NCBI GenBank assembly: GCA_019423445.1
Contig: JAHZBJ010000069.1
Location: forward strand, 1-10,434
DNA length: 10,434 nucleotides
Direction: 5' to 3'
Source of the DNA: Oscillospiraceae bacterium
GTDB lineage: Bacteria > Bacillota > Clostridia > Oscillospirales > Ruminococcaceae
Notes under the pieces: generated by a model
Told to the model about the DNA's origin: nothing
Seen by the model: only the letters and a program-made list of their open reading frames with translations
Databases searched by the model: none
Part shown: positions 5,221 through 10,434 of the stretch, in pieces
Numbering within the stretch: the first letter of the stretch is position 1
How the letters are laid out: each line of letters begins with the position of its first letter
Made by a program: the position numbers and the translations under genes

Positions 5221-6363
5221 ATGAAAATTCGCGATTTCGGCGTGGAAATGTGGATGAACGCCTACGAAAATGACTGCCGCTACAATCTGGCGGAGACCTG
5301 TGTACAGTCCTTGTCGGTGGGGGAGCTGCTGGACCTCTCCGGGAAGCGGGAGGAGATCCTCCAGGAACTGGAGGGGACTCGTCTCACCTACGGGGACATT
5401 GAGGGGAGTCCCCGTCTGCGCCAGGCTGTGGCAGGGCTGTACCGCACCATGGGCCCTGACAATATCACCATTACCAACGGGGCCATCGGGGCCAACGCCC
5501 TCACCATTCTCACCCTGGTGGAGCCAGGGGACCGGGTGATTTCGGTGCTTCCCACCTATCAGCAGCACTATTCCATTCCCGAGTCCATCGGGGCCCAGGT
5601 GGATATCCTCCAGCTCCGGGAGGAGAACGGCTGGCTCCCCGACCCCGGCGAACTGCGCCGCCTGGTGAAAAACGCCGGTGGCCGGGTGAAGCTCATCAGC
5701 ATCAACAACCCCAACAATCCCACCGGCTCGGTGATGGGGGAGGAGCTTCTCCAGGAGCTGGTGGAGATCGCTCGCGAGGCCGGAGCCTGGCTCCTCTGCG
5801 ACGAGGTTTACCGGGGACTGACCCATCAGGGGGAGGATCCCTACGGCCCTTCGGTGGCGGACCTCTACGAAAAGGGGATTTCCACTGGCAGCATGTCCAA
5901 GGTGTACTCCCTGGCAGGGCTCCGGCTGGGGTGGATCGCCGGTTCCGGGGAGAAGCCGGGGGACCTGCGGGAGCGGCTGGCCCGCCAGCGGGATTACCAC
6001 ATCATCAGCGTGGGGCGGCTGGATGACCTCCTCTCCACTGTGGCCCTGGAGAACCGGGAGGCCATCGCCCGGCGGAATCTGGCCATCTGCCGGGAAAACG
6101 CCCGGCTCCTGGATGAATTCGTACAGGGGCAGCCCCGGATCGATTACGTGAAGCCCAAGGGCGGTACCACTGCTTTCCTGAAATATGACCTGCCTATGGC
6201 CAGCGCGGACCTCTGCCGCAAGCTCCAGGCCGAAACAGGGGTGATGCTCCTCCCTGGCTCCGCTCTGGATATGGAGGGGTATCTGCGTATCGGCTACTGC
6301 AACGCCACTGAGATCATCCGGGAGGGGCTGGGGATCTTCCACCAGTGGCTGGACCGCCAGTAA
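5221..6363 (+). CDS. PLP-dependent aminotransferase, class I/II
   Basis: Fold-type I pyridoxal-phosphate enzyme of 380 residues, the normal size. Key positions are visible: NNPNNPTG (162-169), with an Asn that contacts the cofactor; DEVYRG (194-199), with Asp194 for the pyridine nitrogen and Tyr197 for the ring hydroxyl; SMSKVYSLAGLRLGW (224-238), with Lys227 as the Schiff-base lysine; and Arg356 in YLRIGY, which binds the substrate carboxylate. It should move an amino group between an amino acid and a 2-oxo acid in the cytoplasm, or catalyse a related PLP reaction. Residues do not reveal the substrate; relatives include aspartate/alanine-type transaminases and capreomycidine-synthase-like enzymes. 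ATG is preceded by GAGGGG with 8 bases between. It stands alone between terminators and runs convergent to the dehydratase operon. Confidence 0.92.
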   Translation: MKIRDFGVEMWMNAYENDCRYNLAETCVQSLSVGELLDLSGKREEILQELEGTRLTYGDIEGSPRLRQAVAGLYRTMGPDNITITNGAIGANALTILTLVEPGDRVISVLPTYQQHYSIPESIGAQVDILQLREENGWLPDPGELRRLVKNAGGRVKLISINNPNNPTGSVMGEELLQELVEIAREAGAWLLCDEVYRGLTHQGEDPYGPSVADLYEKGISTGSMSKVYSLAGLRLGWIAGSGEKPGDLRERLARQRDYHIISVGRLDDLLSTVALENREAIARRNLAICRENARLLDEFVQGQPRIDYVKPKGGTTAFLKYDLPMASADLCRKLQAETGVMLLPGSALDMEGYLRIGYCNATEIIREGLGIFHQWLDRQ

Positions 6364-6391
6364 CTGCCCTGAGGATTCAAGAAACAATGTG

Positions 6392-6433
6392 AAAAGCGTG
6401 GGACATGGCCTCTGCCATGTCCCACGCTTTTTT
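6392..6433 (+). terminator. Strong intrinsic terminator of the aminotransferase gene, probably bidirectional
   Basis: Perfect 18-bp stem AAAAGCGTGGGACATGGC (6392-6409) with its complement at 6414-6431, loop CTCT, and six T ending at 6433. On the minus strand four T follow the stem, so it may also end the convergent dehydratase operon. Confidence 0.92.
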
Positions 6434-6448
6434 CTGGAGAGCAGCAAG

Positions 6449-6552
6449 CAGCCCGCGGACGGTTGCAAATCCGCGGGCTGCCTGTTTATCCTGCGATGGC
6501 TGCGGGGCGTGCCGCATCGCAGCCCAGCCGCCGGACCGGAGCGTTGGTCCGG
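6449..6552. repeat. Three consecutive perfect hairpins in the convergent gap
   Basis: Stems: CAGCCCGCGGA (6449-6459) with TCCGCGGGCTG (6470-6480); CTGCGATG (6491-6498) with CATCGCAG (6515-6522); CCGGACC (6531-6537) with GGTCCGG (6546-6552). None is followed by a T run on either strand, so they are not terminators on their own. They lie in the 3' trailer of the minus-strand dehydratase operon (stop codon at 6587-6589), before the terminator at 6392-6433. They may protect the mRNA 3' end or belong to a small structured RNA. Otherwise nothing is seen in 6364-6586. Confidence 0.6.
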
Positions 6553-6586
6553 ATAATCCCATCGCGGTGCTTAAGGAGAGTGAGGT

Positions 6587-7777
6587 TTATTTGATGACGA
6601 CCTTGTCGTAGGTGGCCATGGCCTCTTCGCTCATCTCCTGGCCGATGCCGGGACGGTCGTTCATGTAGTAGCGGCCGCCTTCGGGAGCCCAGGCATACTT
6701 GCCGGCCTTCTGGTAATCGGTCTTGAAGTTGGCGCAGTGCTCCTCGTGGATGACGAAGTTGGGGATGACGGTCTCCACATGGAGGGCGGCGGCGGTGGCG
6801 ATGGGGCCGCCGCAGACATGGAGCTGGATGCCGATGTCGTAGACGTTGGCCATGTCGCAGATCTTCTTAACTTCGGTGATACCGCCGGTGTTGCACAGGT
6901 CGGGCTGAGCGATGCTCAGGGTGCGGTCCTCGAAGAACTCACGGAAGCCCCAACGGGTGTAGCTCCGCTCGCCGGTGGCCAGAGGCAGGTCGCATTTCTG
7001 CTTGATGTGCTGGAACACCTTGGGGTTGGAGGGCATAGTGGGCTCCTCGAAGTACATGATGCGGTAGGGCTCCAGGGACTTGCCCAGGGTTACGGCGGTG
7101 TTGGCGTCCAGGGTGGAGTGGATCTCGATGATGATATCCAGCTCGTCGCCGCCGGCTTCACGGGCAGCAGCGATACGCTCCACGGCGATCTTCCGCAGGG
7201 CTTCAGGATAGGCGCCCTTCAGGTTGTCGCCCCGGCGCATATAGACTTCCTCAAAGCTTTCCTGGCCCAGGCCGGCGAAGCAGGGGTCGATCTTGACGGC
7301 GTCATAGCCATCGGCCATGGCGTCCTTAACGGCGTTGTAGTAGTCCTTGGGGTCGTACTGCAGGAGGGATTTGTCGTACTTGGTGATGAGGGTCTTCCAG
7401 CCCATCTGGAGCTGAGAAGCGTAGGCCCGGAGGGATTCATGGGTCTTACCGCCCAGGAGCTTGTAGACGGGGAGGCCTAGAGCCTTGCCCTTGATGTCCC
7501 AGCAGGCGATGTCGATGGCAGCCATGGCAGCGGAGACGGTGACGCCGCCGTTCATGCCCCAGAAGGTGTGGCGATGGAGATGCTCCCAGATTCTCTCAGT
7601 ATCGAAGGGGTCCATGCCGATGATCAACTTCGCAAAATCCTGGCAGTTGCCCCAGGCAGCGGCCTGGCAGCTGCCGTAGGAGAGGCCGGCCTCACCGAAG
7701 CCGCTGATGCCTTCATCGGTGTTGACCTTGATGGTGATAAATGGACCCTTGTAGCACTCTACGCTTGTGATTTTCAT
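6587..7777 (-). CDS. Enolase-superfamily (mandelate racemase/muconate lactonizing type) acid-sugar dehydratase, paralogue 1
   Basis: Protein of 396 residues with the enolase-superfamily layout: N-terminal capping domain (1-125) and a modified TIM barrel. Likely active-site residues: Lys162 and Asp164 (VKID), Glu218 and His220 (IEIH), Glu244/Glu245 (FEEP), Glu270 (TGER), Asp293 (QPD) and His320 (LHVCGG). An acid-x-His motif on the third strand plus EEP and GER recalls galactonate and mannonate dehydratases, which bind Mg2+ and dehydrate a sugar acid to a 2-keto-3-deoxy acid; here the acid is Glu rather than Asp. ATG follows AAGGAGG. It is the last gene of the operon, separated by 120 bases with hairpins from the DUF401 transporter. 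It is clearly paralogous to the gene at 9164-10366 (shared ASQLQ-GW, GER-Y-RWG, QPD-CN-GGITE). The substrate is unknown. Confidence 0.9.
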   Translation of the reverse strand: MKITSVECYKGPFITIKVNTDEGISGFGEAGLSYGSCQAAAWGNCQDFAKLIIGMDPFDTERIWEHLHRHTFWGMNGGVTVSAAMAAIDIACWDIKGKALGLPVYKLLGGKTHESLRAYASQLQMGWKTLITKYDKSLLQYDPKDYYNAVKDAMADGYDAVKIDPCFAGLGQESFEEVYMRRGDNLKGAYPEALRKIAVERIAAAREAGGDELDIIIEIHSTLDANTAVTLGKSLEPYRIMYFEEPTMPSNPKVFQHIKQKCDLPLATGERSYTRWGFREFFEDRTLSIAQPDLCNTGGITEVKKICDMANVYDIGIQLHVCGGPIATAAALHVETVIPNFVIHEEHCANFKTDYQKAGKYAWAPEGGRYYMNDRPGIGQEMSEEAMATYDKVVIK

Positions 7778-7801
7778 GAACTTGCCTCCTTTTCATATAG
7801 C

Positions 7802-7857
7802 AGGCTGCTTCGGCGCAGCCTTGGGTTCATTGGGAGAACAGGCGGCCTTTGGGCCGC
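7802..7857. repeat. Hairpins in the gap between the DUF401 gene and dehydratase 1
   Basis: AGGCTGC (7802-7808) pairs with GCAGCCT (7815-7821), and GCGGCC (7842-7847) pairs with GGCCGC (7852-7857). A third small stem, GGGCTG/CAGCCC (7889-7904), covers the stop codon of the transporter. In the direction of the operon no T run follows. On the opposite strand the 7842-7857 stem is followed by GTTTTT, as in an antisense terminator. Possible roles: mRNA processing or stability between cistrons. Confidence 0.5.
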
Positions 7858-7897
7858 GTTTTTCCTTGCAAAAAGAACAGGAATCCAGGGGCTGGCG

Positions 7898-9109
7898 TCA
7901 GCCCATAATCTGCATCAGCAGCAGGCCGTATCCGTAGGAGATGGCGGAGAAGATCAGCACCGAGGGGAGAGCCTTCACCACAATGTCCCCCAGAGTGGTG
8001 TGGAAGTAATCCGCCGCCACAAAGGAGCAGACATGGGTGGGAGAAACCTCCATCGCCGCCCAGGCGATACCCATCAGCATCACCAGCAGCGGGATTCCGC
8101 CATCCGGGAAGGCCAGCATGGCCATGGGCAGGCACAGGGCGATCATGGTCTGGGAACCGCTGATCACAGTGCCAAAGAAGAAGAGAAGGGAGAAGGAAAG
8201 GGTCATAGGGATGGGGAACTGCCCGAAGAAATCGGGGAGCAGTTCCAGAACGCCGGTGTAGGAAAGCACCGCCTTGAAGAGCATGATCAGATACATGTTC
8301 CCCAAGAGGACCGGCTCCGCCGACCGCACCAGAAGATCGGGAAGATCCTTGGGGGAGAAGTGGTCGGCAAAGTAGTTTACCACAATTACCATGGGGCCTG
8401 CGAAGCACACCGAGATGTTGAAGGCGATGATGATCACCAGCACCGCAATCAGGGTCCACAGGTTTTGGAACAGCCGGAGGATCTCCTCTTTGGCCTGGAC
8501 CGTCTCAGACAGAGGCGGCATCTCCTTGGGGATTTTCCGCAGGTAGGTGAAGTACACCACCAGGCAGGAGAGAAACACCAGGGGGATCATGGAGAGGACG
8601 AAAACGCCAGCGTTCTGTCCCGACAGGGCCAGAGCCAACAGCACCACCGGGTATGTAGGCAGGAACATCTCGGGGATATGGCGGTAGTAACAGGCCACAA
8701 AGGTCTTGGACTTCGGGTCCATGTATTCTCCGCAGGTTTTATCCACCATGTCGGAGCAGACGGTCATTACCGCGGCGGAGGGCAGCAGTCCCATAATGGC
8801 GGGGGGAATGATGGCGTTGATCCGGCGGTTGCGGATCAAGCGGTTGAATGCATCCTTGGCGTTCTCCAGGCGGCCCTTCTTCTCCAGCATCAGCTGGAGG
8901 AAAATGATGACGTAGAAGCTCACCAAAACATCGATGGTATCCCATGCCACGGTCTGTTTCAGGAGGATCTGCGCCGCCACCAGGGGATTGATCCGGAACA
9001 AAATGATAGTTGCCAATATGCCGGCGATCATGGCCACAAAAAGGGGTTTCTTCAGCCAAATCAGGACAACGATCACCAGGAATACGAGAAATAAGCAAAA
9101 GACGTCCAT
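7898..9109 (-). CDS. DUF401-family membrane transporter
   Basis: Very hydrophobic 403-residue protein with about ten to twelve membrane segments. The pattern fits the DUF401 group, distantly related to ion-transporter-superfamily carriers such as gluconate and dicarboxylate permeases: GLLPSAAVM (107-115), YYRHIPEMFLPTYP (141-154), and SPTHVC with ADYF (356-369) near the C-terminus. The family has no established substrate. Its place between two acid-sugar dehydratase genes suggests it imports their substrate or a related organic acid. ATG at 9109 is preceded by AAGGA with a short spacer, directly after the 15-bp hairpin at 9123-9156. No sense-strand terminator separates it from either neighbour, so one transcript is likely. 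Family assignment is from remembered motif resemblance. Confidence 0.78.
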   Translation of the reverse strand: MDVFCLFLVFLVIVVLIWLKKPLFVAMIAGILATIILFRINPLVAAQILLKQTVAWDTIDVLVSFYVIIFLQLMLEKKGRLENAKDAFNRLIRNRRINAIIPPAIMGLLPSAAVMTVCSDMVDKTCGEYMDPKSKTFVACYYRHIPEMFLPTYPVVLLALALSGQNAGVFVLSMIPLVFLSCLVVYFTYLRKIPKEMPPLSETVQAKEEILRLFQNLWTLIAVLVIIIAFNISVCFAGPMVIVVNYFADHFSPKDLPDLLVRSAEPVLLGNMYLIMLFKAVLSYTGVLELLPDFFGQFPIPMTLSFSLLFFFGTVISGSQTMIALCLPMAMLAFPDGGIPLLVMLMGIAWAAMEVSPTHVCSFVAADYFHTTLGDIVVKALPSVLIFSAISYGYGLLLMQIMG

Positions 9110-9122
9110 AAGCTTCCTTACC

Positions 9123-9156
9123 CGCCGGGGCTGCCGATTTCTCGGCAGCCCCGGCG
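9123..9156 (+). terminator. Perfect 15-bp hairpin between dehydratase 2 and the DUF401 gene; terminator-like only on the antisense strand
   Basis: CGCCGGGGCTGCCGA (9123-9137) pairs perfectly with 9142-9156 around a 4-base loop. Six T follow on the plus strand, but no plus-strand gene precedes it. In the operon's own direction the stem is preceded by six A and followed at once by the transporter's ribosome binding site, with no T run. It may stop antisense transcription, protect the 3' end of a processed dehydratase mRNA, or lower transporter translation. Confidence 0.7.
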
Positions 9157-9163
9157 TTTTTTA

Positions 9164-10366
9164 TCAGTTACTTGCCGGCTTGTACTCGGTGACTTCCTCA
9201 TGGAGGAGAGCGGTCTCGATGGCGAAATCGGACAGCTCCTGACCAAGGCCCGGACGGTCGGGAACGATGTAGCTGCCGTCCACAGGCTGCAGGTCGTACT
9301 TGCCGAGAACGTTGATGGCGTCCTGGGTGGTACGGAAGTGATGCTCGTGGATGGAGAAGTTGGGGATAGCGGCCTCCAGCTGGATGGAAGCGGCGTTGGT
9401 AATGACACCGCCGGCCACATGGACCTGGACCCGGGCGTCAAAGACATGGGCCAGATCGGCGATCTTTTTCAGCTCGGTGATACCGCCGCAGTTGCAGGCG
9501 TCGGGCTGGATCAGCTGGATGGAGTAGTCCTTAAGGAAGTTGTAGTAGCCCCAGCGGCTGTAAATACGCTCGCCGGCGGCCAGAGGAGTCTTGATCCGGT
9601 GGCGCAACTCGCGCATCACGTCAGGGTTCAGCATGGTGACAGGCTCCTCGTAGGCCATGATGCCGTACTTGTCGCACAGCTCGCCCACGGCGATGGCGGA
9701 GTTCAGGTCGGTCTGGCAGTGGTTCTCCACGATGATGTCGATGGTGGGATATTTCTCGCGGATAGCGTTCATCCGCTTCTCCACCCGGCAAAGGAGAGCC
9801 TTGTCCACGAAGCCTTCCTTGGCAGCGTGGGGGATCTTCTTGGCGTCATCGTCGTAGGTGGTAAAGTCGATCTTCACCGCGTCGTAGCCCTCGCTTACCG
9901 CGTGGGTGACGATGTCCACATACTCTTGGGGGGAGCCCCAGGGGCCGATCTTGGTGGTCCAGCCAAACTGCAGCTGGGAAGCGTAGCAGCGGAGCTTATC
10001 CCGGCATTTGCCGCCCAGGAGCTGATAAATGGGAACTCCAAGAGCCTTGCCCTTGATGTCCATCAGGGCGATATCAATGGCGGACATACCGGCGAAAACA
10101 ACCACGCCGCCGCCCTGGCCCCAGAAGGTGCCCTTGAAGATCTCTTCCCAGATGGCCTCGGTGTTCATGGGGTCTTTTCCGATGATGTGGTGGGCCATGT
10201 CGATGACCATGCCGTAAGCGGCACGCCAGCCGGTGCCGTAGGCGATCCCGGCTTCGCCGTCGCCGTAGATTCCCTCGTCGGTATAAACACGGCAGCAGAT
10301 GGGTTTGCGCATCTCAGTCTGCGCACCTGCATTCAGGACCCAAACATCCACTTTTGTGATTTTCAT
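9164..10366 (-). CDS. Enolase-superfamily (mandelate racemase/muconate lactonizing type) acid-sugar dehydratase, paralogue 2
   Basis: Protein of 400 residues with the same two-domain layout as paralogue 1. Likely active-site residues: Lys165 and Asp167 (VKID), Glu214 and His216 (VENH), Glu240/Glu241 (YEEP), Glu266 (AGER), Asp289 (QPD), His316 (VHVAGG) and Glu341 (IHEHH). These predict Mg2+-dependent abstraction of a proton next to a carboxylate, followed by dehydration. Differences from paralogue 1 cluster in the capping-domain loop near residues 12-22 and in the loop 168-188, the places that usually set substrate choice, so the two may act on different or epimeric acids. ATG has AGGAG upstream. 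It is the first complete gene of the operon here and is 31 bases after the stop of the partial upstream gene. Confidence 0.9.
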   Translation of the reverse strand: MKITKVDVWVLNAGAQTEMRKPICCRVYTDEGIYGDGEAGIAYGTGWRAAYGMVIDMAHHIIGKDPMNTEAIWEEIFKGTFWGQGGGVVVFAGMSAIDIALMDIKGKALGVPIYQLLGGKCRDKLRCYASQLQFGWTTKIGPWGSPQEYVDIVTHAVSEGYDAVKIDFTTYDDDAKKIPHAAKEGFVDKALLCRVEKRMNAIREKYPTIDIIVENHCQTDLNSAIAVGELCDKYGIMAYEEPVTMLNPDVMRELRHRIKTPLAAGERIYSRWGYYNFLKDYSIQLIQPDACNCGGITELKKIADLAHVFDARVQVHVAGGVITNAASIQLEAAIPNFSIHEHHFRTTQDAINVLGKYDLQPVDGSYIVPDRPGLGQELSDFAIETALLHEEVTEYKPASN

Positions 10367-10397
10367 AATGCCTCTCCTTTCAAAAGTCAGAAAGCGG

Positions 10398-10434
10398 TTA
10401 TCTGCCCAGCAGCACCAGGGAGATGGAGGGGACG
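10398..10434 (-). CDS. C-terminal end of an unidentified upstream gene
   Basis: Only the last eleven codons are present, reading VPSISLVLLGR then TAA at 10400-10398. The stretch is hydrophobic, as in the final helix of a membrane protein, but too short to name. It ends 31 bases before the dehydratase start, consistent with the same operon. Confidence 0.45.
   Translation of the reverse strand, partial: VPSISLVLLGR

Noticed and set aside
5191..6468. Minus-strand frame of 425 codons
   Set aside because: Antisense shadow of the aminotransferase, whose active-site motifs are all intact on the plus strand.
6392..6552. Hairpin cluster as a CRISPR array or mobile-element end
   Set aside because: The stems differ from one another in sequence and length, there are no regular spacers, and no transposase or target duplication was seen.
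7568..9094. Plus-strand open frame of 508 codons, the longest in the window
   Set aside because: Antisense to the DUF401 gene and the start of dehydratase 1; low-complexity His/Gln/Gly composition typical of the reverse of a hydrophobic gene, and no ribosome binding site.

Overview
The window looks like chromosomal DNA of a GC-rich Gram-positive anaerobe, most likely a gut clostridium of the Oscillospiraceae type. I infer this from strong AGGAGG ribosome binding sites at most genes, simple sigma-A promoters, intrinsic terminators, and gene families common in that group (UMF1 transporter, DUF401 transporter, enolase-superfamily dehydratases). No RNA genes, insertion sequences, CRISPR arrays or phage genes were seen. 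The organism assignment is an inference, not a database match.

Layout, left to right. (a) 1-2099: a minus-strand transporter of the 2-hydroxycarboxylate (citrate/malate) family, cut by the window edge, diverges from a LysR-type regulator. The two share a short promoter region with an inverted repeat placed like a LysR operator. (b) 2163-4651: a minus-strand zinc phospholipase-C-fold protein without a secretion signal diverges from a plus-strand UMF1/Atg22-like transporter. Two back-to-back extended -10 promoters sit inside an inverted repeat. (c) 4655-5167: a small two-helix membrane protein (minus) diverges from a 54-residue ribbon-helix-helix protein (plus). The intervening AT-rich region carries a near-consensus promoter wrapped in AATACAA repeats. 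(d) 5221-6433: a class I/II PLP-dependent aminotransferase with its own strong terminator. (e) 6587-10434: a minus-strand operon read right to left: the last codons of an unknown gene, an enolase-superfamily dehydratase, a DUF401 transporter, and a second, paralogous dehydratase. Long hairpins lie in its intercistronic gaps.

How the genes fit together. The operon in (e) has the shape of an uptake-and-dehydration pathway for a sugar acid or related hydroxy acid: a permease flanked by two related dehydratases. The left-end transporter/LysR pair is a second organic-acid module. The substrate of neither can be read from the sequence. The most notable candidates for new biology are the dehydratase-permease-dehydratase operon with its inverted-polarity hairpins, and the small membrane protein/ribbon-helix-helix pair with its repeat-decorated promoter.
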